A stretch of 12,117 bases of DNA from an uncultured Paenibacillaceae bacterium. Its GTDB lineage: Bacteria; Bacillota; Bacilli; Paenibacillales; CALAME01. How positions within the stretch are numbered: position 1 is the first letter of the stretch; every line of letters begins with the position of its first letter. The notes under the pieces are model-generated. The model had not been told where the DNA came from. It ran no database searches and worked only from the letters and a program-made list of their open reading frames with translations. Below, one piece after another: positions 1 to 7,800 of this stretch. The translations under genes and the position numbers were made by a program. The stretch covers positions 1 to 12,117 of the forward strand of contig CALKAN010000428.1 in the NCBI GenBank assembly GCA_937983035.1, read 5' to 3'.

Positions 1-1189
1 TAAAAAGAGCCGTCAAATGATCCGGCGCGCGGTGCGCAATAATCCAGACGCGGTCGTGGCGGTAACCGGCTGCTATGCACAGACGGCGGCAAATGAAATT
101 ATGGAAATGCCCGGCGTCGATATCGTGATCGGCAATCAAGACCGGGATAAAATCATCCCGCTCGTCGAGCAATTTCAAAAAGAGCGCCAGCCGATCAATG
201 CCGTCCGCAACATTATGAAAACGAGAACTTACGAAGAGCTCGACGTGCCTCATTTTACGGAACGCACGCGTGCTTTTTTGAAAATTCAAGAAGGCTGCAA
301 CAACTTTTGCACGTTTTGCATCATTCCTTGGACGCGCGGATTAAGCCGCAGCCGCGCACCCGAGAAAGTGTTGGAGCAAGCGCGTCAGCTCGTCAGCAAC
401 GGATATCATGAAATCGTGTTGACAGGCATCCATACCGGCGGTTACGGAGACGATTTGGACAATTACAGCATCGCAGACTTGATTCAAGATCTGGAGAAGA
501 TTGACGGTTTGAACCGAATCCGCATCAGCTCCATCGAAGCAAGCCAAGTGACCGATCGAGTGATCGAAGTGATGCAAAATTCAGAAAAATTGTGCCGCCA
601 TCTGCACATACCTTTGCAGGCCGGCCATGACTATATATTGAAGAAAATGCGCAGGAAGTATACGACGGCAGAATATGCGCAAAAGATTGAGCAGCTTCAT
701 CAAGCGCTGCCGGGGGCAGCCATTACGACAGATGTCATTGTCGGCTTCCCGGGAGAAACGGATGAAATGTTTGAGCAAGGGCGCGAATTTATTGCACGCA
801 TGGGATTTTCTGAGCTGCATGTGTTTCCTTATTCCAAGCGCAGCGGTACTCCTGCTTCCGTGATGCCGGATCAGGTGGACAAAGAAGTGAAAGATCGCAG
901 AGTGAGCGAACTGATCGCTTTGTCCAATCAATTAAACGAACAATATGCGAAACGGTTCCTCAATAAAGTTGTTGAGGTCATTCCGGAACGAGAGCACGGC
1001 TTGCCGGGAAGCGGCCTGATCTCCGGCCATTCCGACAATTATTTGCACGTCGTGATGCAAGGTTCGAAAGAGCTGATCGGTTCCGTCGTGCGCGTAAAGA
1101 TTAAAGAAACTTCCGCAGGGGAATGCCGCGGCACGATCGTTCGAGTGATGGAACCTGCAGCGCATGCCAGGAAGGAAGCGAGCGTATGA
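1..1189 (+). CDS. mtaB: tRNA (N6-threonylcarbamoyladenosine(37)-C2)-methylthiotransferase MtaB, 5'-truncated by window edge
   Basis: This radical SAM enzyme converts t6A37 to ms2t6A in ANN-decoding tRNAs, using two iron-sulfur clusters (MiaB/RimO/MtaB family). The reading frame is open from base 2, with no start codon in the window, so about 395 C-terminal residues are present and roughly the first 55 of a usual ~450 are missing. The ATG at 17 is internal, since in-frame family-like sequence (KKSRQ) precedes it. TGCYAQ (Cys codon at 71) is the last cysteine of the N-terminal cluster domain. The radical SAM motif CNNFCTFC (C-x3-C-x2-C, Cys codons at 296, 308 and 317) is intact. LTGIHTGGYG and VGFPGET are typical core motifs. 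The C-terminal ~65 residues, from about KVVEVIPE, fit the tRNA-binding TRAM domain. The stop codon overlaps the next start (ATGA), which suggests translational coupling. The MtaB subtype rather than MiaB is inferred from LTGIHTGGYG and the YqeV-like neighbourhood. Confidence 0.95.
   Translation, partial: KKSRQMIRRAVRNNPDAVVAVTGCYAQTAANEIMEMPGVDIVIGNQDRDKIIPLVEQFQKERQPINAVRNIMKTRTYEELDVPHFTERTRAFLKIQEGCNNFCTFCIIPWTRGLSRSRAPEKVLEQARQLVSNGYHEIVLTGIHTGGYGDDLDNYSIADLIQDLEKIDGLNRIRISSIEASQVTDRVIEVMQNSEKLCRHLHIPLQAGHDYILKKMRRKYTTAEYAQKIEQLHQALPGAAITTDVIVGFPGETDEMFEQGREFIARMGFSELHVFPYSKRSGTPASVMPDQVDKEVKDRRVSELIALSNQLNEQYAKRFLNKVVEVIPEREHGLPGSGLISGHSDNYLHVVMQGSKELIGSVVRVKIKETSAGECRGTIVRVMEPAAHARKEASV
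1169..1176 (+). promoter_or_regulatory. Ribosome binding site of the Nudix-DeoC gene
   Basis: AGGAAGGA lies inside the end of mtaB, 9 bases before the ATG at 1186. It supports that start over the upstream in-frame ATG at 1123, which would add 21 residues translated from within mtaB. The Nudix fold then begins naturally with MKEIAAGGVV. Confidence 0.7.
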
Positions 1190-2283
1190 AGGAGATCGCA
1201 GCAGGAGGCGTCGTTTACCGCAAAACAAATGCCGGCAAGCTGGAAATCCAGCTGATCATGGACCGGTATGGGAAAATCACTCTGGCCAAAGGGAAGATGG
1301 AAAGCGGAGAAACGGTGCGCCAAACCGCATTGCGCGAAATTAAAGAAGAAACGGGCTTAGACGGTCGGATCATCGCTGATCTGGCTGTCGTTCAATATCA
1401 ATATCAAAAAGGAAGCCAAACTGTCGATAAAGAAGTGCATTATTTTTTGGTCGAAGCAGTCGATGGCCGGCTGGCGCCTCAGTTCGAAGAAATTCAAGCG
1501 GCAGAGTGGCACGAGCCGATGAAAGCTTGGCAATTGCAAAAAGCTCAAGGTTATGCGAACAATGACATCGTGTTGATCAAAGCGCTGGAGCGCTTAGGTC
1601 AAAGCCGCGAGCTTCTCGCCGGCATGATCGATCACACGCAGCTGAAAGCAGATGCAGGATATCCGGACATCGAAAAGCTGTGCAGAGAAGCGATGCAATA
1701 TCATTTTTACAGTGTTTGCGTAAACAGCAGCTGGGTGGAAGCATGCCGCCGCTTGCTTGAAGGAAGCGAAGTGAAGATCAGCGCGGTATGCGGATTTCCG
1801 CTCGGCGCTGCCGCTGCTGAAGTGAAAGCGCGGGAAGCGGCATACAGCATCGAAAAAGGCGCTTCGGAAATCGACATGGTCATGCAGGTCGGACGGCTCA
1901 TCAGCGGTCAGGAGGCGGAAGCCGGCGAAGACATGAAGCGGGTGATCGACGCGGTCAAGCAAACGAAGAGCGATGCCGTGGTGAAGGTAATTTTGGAAAC
2001 AGGGTATTTGACTGAGCAGCAGATTCGCGCAGCTTGCCGAATTGCCGAACAATCCGGTGCTGATTTCGTCAAGACTTCGACGGGATTCGGACCGAGAGGG
2101 GCATCGGAGCAAGACATCGTTTTGATGAAAGATTCTGTTTCTGACCGTGTAAAAATTAAAGCAGCAGGCGGCATACGGGATGCAGAAACAGCCCTTCGAT
2201 ACATTGCGCTCGGCGCTTCCCGCCTCGGCACCAGCGCCGGACCTGCCATTATGGCAGGCGCTCAGAATGAAGCGGCGTATTAA
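1186..2283 (+). CDS. Nudix hydrolase - deoxyribose-phosphate aldolase (DeoC) fusion protein
   Basis: This 365-residue protein joins two enzymes in one frame. Residues 1-140 are a Nudix hydrolase with a perfect Nudix box (G36-x5-E42-x7-R50-E51-I52-x-E54-E55-x-G57-L58), which binds the Mg2+ used to cut nucleoside diphosphate-linked compounds. AGGVV at 6-10 and a KEVHYFLVE strand at 82-90 recall Ap4A-hydrolase-like and MutT-like members; the true substrate is unknown. Residues ~142-365 are a full-length DeoC, the class I aldolase that splits 2-deoxyribose-5-phosphate into glyceraldehyde-3-phosphate and acetaldehyde. Visible DeoC features are IDHT at 148-151, Asp230 (EIDM), the Schiff-base Lys296 (FVKTSTGF), the second lysine Lys325 (IKAAGG) and a C-terminal Tyr365, equivalent to the catalytic tail tyrosine of E. 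coli DERA. Both halves look catalytically intact. An internal ATG (1624, Met147) has no ribosome binding site and would start at the edge of the DeoC fold, so one polypeptide is favoured. The gene overlaps mtaB by 4 bases. Confidence 0.93.
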   Translation: MKEIAAGGVVYRKTNAGKLEIQLIMDRYGKITLAKGKMESGETVRQTALREIKEETGLDGRIIADLAVVQYQYQKGSQTVDKEVHYFLVEAVDGRLAPQFEEIQAAEWHEPMKAWQLQKAQGYANNDIVLIKALERLGQSRELLAGMIDHTQLKADAGYPDIEKLCREAMQYHFYSVCVNSSWVEACRRLLEGSEVKISAVCGFPLGAAAAEVKAREAAYSIEKGASEIDMVMQVGRLISGQEAEAGEDMKRVIDAVKQTKSDAVVKVILETGYLTEQQIRAACRIAEQSGADFVKTSTGFGPRGASEQDIVLMKDSVSDRVKIKAAGGIRDAETALRYIALGASRLGTSAGPAIMAGAQNEAAY

Positions 2284-2287
2284 AGTA

Positions 2288-2299
2288 CCTAAATTTAGG
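2288..2299. repeat. 12-bp perfect palindrome between convergent genes
   Basis: CCTAAATTTAGG reads the same on both strands. It sits 5 bases after the Nudix-deoC stop and covers the stop codon of the minus-strand transporter gene. As RNA it would give only a 4-bp stem, and no run of T follows on either strand. It is therefore a poor intrinsic terminator and could equally be a protein site or chance. Confidence 0.45.
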
Positions 2300-3278
2300 G
2301 TCGGAATATTTTGGACTTATGCCAGAATGATAAATAGCAAATGGGCAAAGCGAGAACCGAGCAAGCAATGTTGAAGATCGTTTGTGCATGAGCGATCTGA
2401 GAAGAAGGCGCGTCTCCCATCCACATCGCTGCCTCTCTCAAAAGAGGAACCAGCGGATAGAACAAGATGACGCCGAATACATTGAGTGCGACATGGGACC
2501 AGGCAACGAATTGGCCGGCTTTGCTTGCTCCGATGCTGGCTATGATGGAAGTCAGGCAAGTGCCGATGTTCGCGCCGAGCACGATCGCAATGCCCAAATC
2601 GAGCGAGATGGCTTGCACGGAAGCAAGCCCCATGGCAATGGCGATCGTGGCAGCGCTGCTTTGGATAATGCCGGTAAGCAGACCGCCGGCTAATATTCCC
2701 CAGAGCAAGCTTTGTTTCGATTGTTCTAAAAACCATGTGAACAATCCCCGGGACTGCAATGAGGGAACGATCGATTGCATCACTTCCATTCCAAGCAAAA
2801 TGCAGGCAAATCCGCTTATTGCAATGCCGCCGTATTGCAGCGTTCTAAAAATGCTTGCTCCGTATCTGGCGCGGGCTAATGACGGCATGACGATTGTGCC
2901 GCCCGCGCCGATCATGCTCACCGGGATGAATAGGGTCAGCAAAGGCAGCGCCCATTCCGTAATATTTAATCCGACCAGCTCTGTCGTCACGCAGCTGCCT
3001 ATGTTCGTGCCCAATATGATGCCGAGCGTTCTCGGAAATGTAAGCACTCTTGCATTGACTAATCCGATTACGACAAGCGTAATGGCCGTGCTGCTTTGCA
3101 GAATGGCTGTGCTGAATGTTCCCGCCATCATGCCGCGAAACGGCGTTTCCGTAAACCGCTCCATCCATTTTTTCATCTGTGCGCCGGCCCACTTGTGCAG
3201 GGCGATTTCCATGACTTTCATTCCGAATAAAAAGAGAGCGAGACCTAGTGTGACAGGCACCGCTATTTCTCGAATCAT
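2295..3278 (-). CDS. yqeW: Na+/phosphate cotransporter family membrane protein, YqeW-like
   Basis: This is a 327-residue integral membrane protein of the Na/Pi-cotransporter (SLC34/NptA-related, PF02690) family, predicted to import phosphate or a similar anion with Na+. The two-fold internal repeat is clear. QSSTA (61-65) and QSSAA (206-210) are the duplicated QSS motifs that in this family line the substrate site. Each is followed 29 residues later by a matching GTNIGSC (90-96) or GANIGTC (235-241), so the repeat offset is 145 residues in both cases. The first membrane segment is at about residues 6-26, and several more hydrophobic segments follow. No C-terminal PhoU-like domain is present, as in short bacterial members. 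The start at 3278 (MIREIAVP) is chosen because AAGGAG lies 9 bases upstream; the longer open frame to 3362 adds 28 residues with no ribosome binding site. The gene is opposite in direction to all its neighbours. B. subtilis yqeW also neighbours yqeV/mtaB as I recall. The exact substrate is inferred. Confidence 0.9.
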   Translation of the reverse strand: MIREIAVPVTLGLALFLFGMKVMEIALHKWAGAQMKKWMERFTETPFRGMMAGTFSTAILQSSTAITLVVIGLVNARVLTFPRTLGIILGTNIGSCVTTELVGLNITEWALPLLTLFIPVSMIGAGGTIVMPSLARARYGASIFRTLQYGGIAISGFACILLGMEVMQSIVPSLQSRGLFTWFLEQSKQSLLWGILAGGLLTGIIQSSAATIAIAMGLASVQAISLDLGIAIVLGANIGTCLTSIIASIGASKAGQFVAWSHVALNVFGVILFYPLVPLLREAAMWMGDAPSSQIAHAQTIFNIACSVLALPICYLSFWHKSKIFRP

Positions 3279-3287
3279 CAGCTCCGG

Positions 3288-3293
3288 CTCCTT
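3288..3293 (-). promoter_or_regulatory. Ribosome binding site of the YqeW-like gene
   Basis: CTCCTT on the plus strand is AAGGAG on the minus strand, 9 bases upstream of the ATG whose first base is 3278. It selects the 327-residue start over the longer 355-residue frame. Confidence 0.7.
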
Positions 3294-3364
3294 CAAAATG
3301 CATAGGTTGTTTGTAAGAATATATGAGACAACCCCGTTGGACATGACTGCGAAAGCGATCAAGC

Positions 3365-3379
3365 ATGCCGCCTCGGCAT
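3365..3379. repeat. 6-3-6 inverted repeat in the divergent promoter region
   Basis: ATGCCG and CGGCAT are perfect inverted copies around the 3-base spacer CCT. The site is about 86 bp from the yqeW-like start and 70 bp from the rlmI-like start. No T-run follows on either strand, so it is not an intrinsic terminator. It could be an operator or a small hairpin; chance is possible. Confidence 0.45.
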
Positions 3380-3438
3380 ATTCGATGACCGTTCTTGGAA
3401 AGCTAAGAATGTATCATTGCATAGATCAGCTCATACAT

Positions 3439-3444
3439 AGGAGG
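3439..3444 (+). promoter_or_regulatory. Ribosome binding site of the rlmI-like gene
   Basis: A consensus AGGAGG stands 5 bases before the ATG at 3450. This strong site fixes the start, and the protein then begins directly with the PUA-like domain. Confidence 0.75.
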
Positions 3445-3449
3445 CGCAC

Positions 3450-4844
3450 ATGATCGCAGTTTATTTGAAGCAGAAACGGAGCAAAAGGCTGGAGCATGGA
3501 CATCCATGGATTTTGCTGCATGAAATAGACAGGATGGACGGAGCAACCAGACCGGGCGACTTAGTGAAAGTGTTTGATCACAGCCGGCGCTTTATCGGAA
3601 CGGGAATGATTAATACCCATGCCCAAGTGATGATCCGCATGATCTCATTTGATCATATTGACCGCATGGATGAAGCATTTTTCCGGGCGCGTTTTGAACA
3701 ATGCCTCAAATTCCGGCAGCGTTTCGTTCCGGATGCCCATGTTTATCGATTCGTGCATGGGGAGGCAGATTTTTTGCCCGGCTTGATTGTGGATCGTTTT
3801 GATGATTATTTTGTCGTCAGGCTGTTGTCTGTCGGCATGGAAATCAGGCGGAAAGCGATCGTCCAAGCATTGGTGAAGCTTTTTCATCCTGCAGGAATTT
3901 ATGAAGCCAGCGATGCGAATGAGCGGGAACTGGAAGGATTAAGGCCTCGCAGCGGAGTGCTTTACGGGCAAGTGCCGCCTGGGTTGGAATTAAATCATGG
4001 CGAGATGGCGATTCGCATCGATGTGAGGGATCCCGAACAAGTGGATTTGTTTTTGCGGCAGCGGGAAAATCTGCAGTTGTTGGCTCCTTTGATGAAGCAG
4101 GCGTGTGTTGTGCATGCAGCGAGTCAAAACGGATGGTTTCAAGAAGAACCGCTTGCCTATGCAGGGGAATCCGTTCCGCTCTCCGTGGCGGAAGGAGCCA
4201 ACGTATTGGACTGTTATGCCAATTACGGTTATTTTGCTCTGCATGCTCTGAAATATGGAGCCAGAAAAGTGACGTGTTTGGATGTGTCGGACGAACGAAT
4301 CGAACATGCGAAACAAAACATGGCACGAAACGGATTCCATGAACGAGCCGCATGGGTGAAACAAGACGGCGCGGACTTTTTGCGAAAACAGGTGCAAATG
4401 AACAAAGAATACATTGAGCAGCTGCATTCGAAAAACAGCAGCAAGCGGACGAACGGGGATAAAGTTTTTCGTCTTTGGGATGTCGTCATCTTGAATCCGC
4501 CTGCGTTTGCCAAAAGCCAAAAAGAACTGAAACATGCCTTGCGCAGTTATAAAGATTTGAATCTTCATGCGATGAAGCTTGTCGTTGACGGAGGGTTTTT
4601 GATCACTTCATGCAGTTCCAGGCATGTCGGCTTTGACCAGTTTTTAAACATGCTTGAAGCTGCCGCGGCAGATGCAGGCAAACTGTTAAGAATGGTCAAC
4701 TATCGCGGCGCAGGCGAGGACTACCCGCATTTAATCGGCGTAAATATCGGCAATGAATTGAAATTCGCGGTGTTTGAAGTGCGCAGCCGCAAATCGGCTG
4801 CCTCTGTTTTGCAACAAAGAAAAAAAGAAGAAGCATACAAGTAA
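3450..4844 (+). CDS. RlmI-like class I SAM-dependent rRNA methyltransferase (probable 23S rRNA 5-methylcytosine)
   Basis: This 464-residue protein resembles E. coli RlmI, which makes m5C1962 in 23S rRNA; homologues are usually ~390-400 residues. Residues 1-65 look like the N-terminal PUA RNA-binding domain (VYLKQKRSKRLEHGHPW). A family block is seen at FLRQREN (201-207). SAM motif I is VLDCYANYGYFALHAL (252-267). Motif IV is LNPPAF (348-353), followed by RSYKDLN (365-371). The motif around Cys388 (TSCSS) matches the catalytic cysteine of E. coli RlmI (FSCSG). Three features are odd. The block linking RQREN to motif I is about 30 residues longer than usual (~212-248). A lysine- and serine-rich stretch of ~20 residues (317-338) precedes motif IV. 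The usual Asp of DPP in motif IV is Asn349, and the Asp of DQR is Arg203. A methyltransferase fold is certain; the target base is inferred. Its stop overlaps an in-frame upstream ATG of the addB frame (TAATG). Confidence 0.85.
   Translation: MIAVYLKQKRSKRLEHGHPWILLHEIDRMDGATRPGDLVKVFDHSRRFIGTGMINTHAQVMIRMISFDHIDRMDEAFFRARFEQCLKFRQRFVPDAHVYRFVHGEADFLPGLIVDRFDDYFVVRLLSVGMEIRRKAIVQALVKLFHPAGIYEASDANERELEGLRPRSGVLYGQVPPGLELNHGEMAIRIDVRDPEQVDLFLRQRENLQLLAPLMKQACVVHAASQNGWFQEEPLAYAGESVPLSVAEGANVLDCYANYGYFALHALKYGARKVTCLDVSDERIEHAKQNMARNGFHERAAWVKQDGADFLRKQVQMNKEYIEQLHSKNSSKRTNGDKVFRLWDVVILNPPAFAKSQKELKHALRSYKDLNLHAMKLVVDGGFLITSCSSRHVGFDQFLNMLEAAAADAGKLLRMVNYRGAGEDYPHLIGVNIGNELKFAVFEVRSRKSAASVLQQRKKEEAYK
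4820..4826 (+). other. A7 slippery heptamer in phase for -1 frameshift into the addB frame
   Basis: The run of seven A lies in the zero frame as (AG)A AAA AAA, the X-XXY-YYZ arrangement of -1 slippery sites. It is 16 bases before the rlmI-like stop. After a -1 slip the frame reads through without a stop to the ATG at 4844 and into AddB. I see no upstream Shine-Dalgarno stimulator and no strong downstream hairpin. It may simply encode the Arg-Lys-Lys of the tail. Confidence 0.35.
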
Positions 4845-4856
4845 TGCATAAAGGTG

Positions 4857-4863
4857 AGGAGGG
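4857..4863 (+). promoter_or_regulatory. Ribosome binding site of addB
   Basis: AGGAGGG lies about 10 bases before the ATG at 4874 and decides the start. The earlier in-frame ATG at 4844, which would add 10 residues, is preceded by A-rich sequence without a ribosome binding site. Confidence 0.75.
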
Positions 4864-4873
4864 AACCGGATCC

Positions 4874-7800
4874 ATGTCCGTGCAATTGATACTGGGCACT
4901 GCTGGCAGCGGCAAAACTCGCTTTTGTCTGCAGCAAATAAAAGAGCAGTTGCAGCAAGATCCTAACGGGCCGCCGATCATTATGCTCGTTCCGGAACAAG
5001 CATCGTTCGAAACGGAATATGCGCTGGTGACGAGTTTGGAAACAGGCGGCATGATTCGAGCTCAAGTGCTTAGTTTTCGCAGACTGGCTTATCGCGTCAT
5101 TCAAGAAACAGGCGGCGCCAGCTTGCAGCCCGTTGATGAAACGGGCAAGAAAATGCTGCTTTATCGAATCATGCAGCAGATGAAGCCGGAGCTGAAGGTT
5201 TTGCAAGCGCATGTAGGCAAAAAAGGCTGGATGGATAAATGCTGCGAGCTGTTTACCGAATTGCGCAGATACGAGGTGTCGCCGACGGCTTTAAAAAGAG
5301 CGATGATGCGCATGCAAGAAGAGGGGCCTGAAGCCGCTGATGAGAAATGGCACGATCTGTGGCAGTTGTATGAGGCGTTCGTTCAGCAGATGGCCAAAGG
5401 CTTGCTCGATGCGGAATCTTTGCTTGACTTAACGGCTGCTCAGCTGAAACGGGCAGCATCATTGCAAGAAGCGATGGTATACATAGACGGTTTTCATGGA
5501 TTTACGCCGCAAGAGTTAAGCATTGTTGGAGAACTGATGCAGCATTGCAGAAGCGTCGTCATTACGCTGTGCGCAGACCGCGACTACAGCGAAGATGATG
5601 CGCTCGATGAGATGAATCTGTTTTATCCGACGGCATATACGCTGCAGCAATTGCGGCGCATCGCTGAGGAACGGCAGGTTGAGATGGAAGAGGTGAAGGT
5701 GCTTCCGCCGAACTCGGCAAGCAGCCAGCCGGCAGCGCTGCTTCATTTGAAGCAGCATTATGGGACGACGAATCAAATTTGGCCTGGCGATGCAGGCGGC
5801 ATTCACATTCGGGCAGCCAGCAGCCGGCGGGCTGAAGTGGAAGCCGCAGCTGCAGAAATATTGCGCTTAGTGCGAGAAGATGGCTGCCGTTGGAATGATA
5901 TTTTGGTCATGATTCGTCAGCCGGAAGCTTATGCAGATCTCATCCAGACCATATTCCAAGCGCATGACATTCCTTGTTTTATCGATCAGAAATTGCCCGT
6001 GGACAATCATCCGATGGTCGAGTTTATTCGTTCAGCTTTGGAAGTCGCACGTTTAAACTGGCGCTATGATTCTGTCTTTCGCTGCGTGAAGACCGATTTT
6101 TTGCTGCCGCTGGAGCCGGATCAGGAAAATAAGTGGCGCTATGAAATGGATCAATTGGAAAATTACGTGCTCGCATTCGGCATTCAAGGCTCTCGCTGGC
6201 ATGACCAGGGGAAATGGCAGTATCGTTTTCAATCTTTGGACCGCATCGATGACGATGAAGAGTCTCGGTCTGTTCAGAAGCATTTGGATCGCATGCATCG
6301 TTTGCGGCAGATCGTTGTTAAGCCGCTTCGCCAATTTCAAGAGCGTTTATTGCGCGCCGAAAATGTGAGAGAACAAACAGAGGCGATCTATGCGCTGCTG
6401 GAAAGCGTGCAAGCTTCCAAACGGCTGGAGGCGTGGAGCAAGCAGTGTGCAGAAAGCGGTCAGCCGGAACAAGCAAGGCAGCATGTTCACGTCTGGAACA
6501 GCATCATGCAACTGTTTGATCAAATGGTGGAAGTGCTCGGGGAAGAAACGGTTTCGCTGGACTTGTTTGAAGGCATATTGGAAACAGGCTTGGAACATAT
6601 TCGATACGGCACCGTGCCGCCGTCGCTGGATCAAGTGATCGTAGGAAACATCGATCGCACCCGCAGCGCGAATAAGAAGCACTGCTTTATATTTGGCCTC
6701 AATGACGGCGTTTTGCCGGCTCCTTTTCCAGAAGAAGGATTGCTGACCGAAGAAGAGCGGGAGCGGCTTCAGCAGTCCGGGATTCAGCTTGCGCCCGGCA
6801 GCCGGAGGCGGCTGCTTGATGAACAGTTTTTAATATACACCCTTTTGTCATTGCCGCACGAAGGGTTGTGGCTGAGCTATTCGATGGCGGATGAGGAAGG
6901 CAGGGCGCTGCTTCCGTCTGAAATCATTCGACGGCTGCAGCAAATGTATCCTGACCTTGGCATCGAACAATATCAAGCAGAACCTAACGCTGCGCAGGAA
7001 GCGGAAGAACAGCTGCGGTATATGCAGCATCCGCGGCCGGCTCTGTCGCATTTATCGGTGCAGCTGAGAAATTGGCTTCAAGGCGCGCCAATGCATGATC
7101 TGTGGCGGCATGCGTATAATTGGCTCATCGATCATGAACCTTGGCGCAGCGAGCTGAAGCGCATCGTGACCGGATTGTTTCACTCCAATTATGAGAAGCC
7201 GCTTAAATCGGGCACCAGCCGCAAGTTGTACGGCGACATTCTGCAAGCGAGCGTGTCAAGGATGGAAACGTTCGTCGCTTGTCCTTTCGCTCACTTCATT
7301 TCTTACGGATTGAGGCTGAAGGAGCGTCGAATATTTCGATTGGAAGCCCCTGACATCGGGCAGTTGTTTCACGCCTCATTAAATTTAATTTCCGTTAAGC
7401 TCCAGGAGCAAGGAAGAAGCTGGAAAGGATTGACGATGCAAGAATGCAGCAAGATGGCGGAGGAAGCCGTTCGATCGTTTGCGCCAAGACTGCAAGGCGA
7501 AATATTGCTCAGTTCGAAAAGGTATCATTACATTGCTTACAAACTGAAGCAGATCGTGAGCAGAACAGCTTACGTTCTCAGCAAACAAGCAGAAAGAGGA
7601 GAATTTACGCCTGTTGGGCTGGAACTGGGTTTCGGCAGAGGAGAGACGCTGCCGCCGCTCGCTTTTGAATTGGAAAACGGCTTGAAGATGGAAGTGGCCG
7701 GAAGGATCGATCGCGTGGACAAGGCGGAGTCGGAACAAGGGCTGCTGCTTCGCGTAATCGATTATAAATCGAGTCAAACTTCGCTTCACATCGCCGATGT

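Larger units (their letters stand above)
3279..3449. other. Divergent intergenic region between yqeW-like and rlmI-like genes
   Basis: These 171 bases must hold the leftward promoter of the transporter gene and probably the rightward promoter of the rlmI-addB-addA cluster. I find no strong sigma-A promoter on either strand. The best rightward -10 candidate is TATCAT (5 of 6 matches, starting about 3412), but it has no good -35. On the minus strand TATATT occurs near 3320 with an equally weak upstream element. The only structured element is the inverted repeat at 3365-3379. Confidence 0.5.

Noticed and set aside
1123..1185. N-terminal extension of the Nudix-DeoC frame to the ATG at 1123.
   Set aside because: The extra 21 residues overlap the mtaB TRAM domain. 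A good ribosome binding site and ATGA overlap point to 1186.
2467..3453. A 328-codon plus-strand open frame opposite the YqeW-like gene.
   Set aside because: Its product is a composition shadow of the hydrophobic transporter on the other strand, with no recognisable domain or ribosome binding site. The minus-strand gene has duplicated QSS motifs and a proper start.
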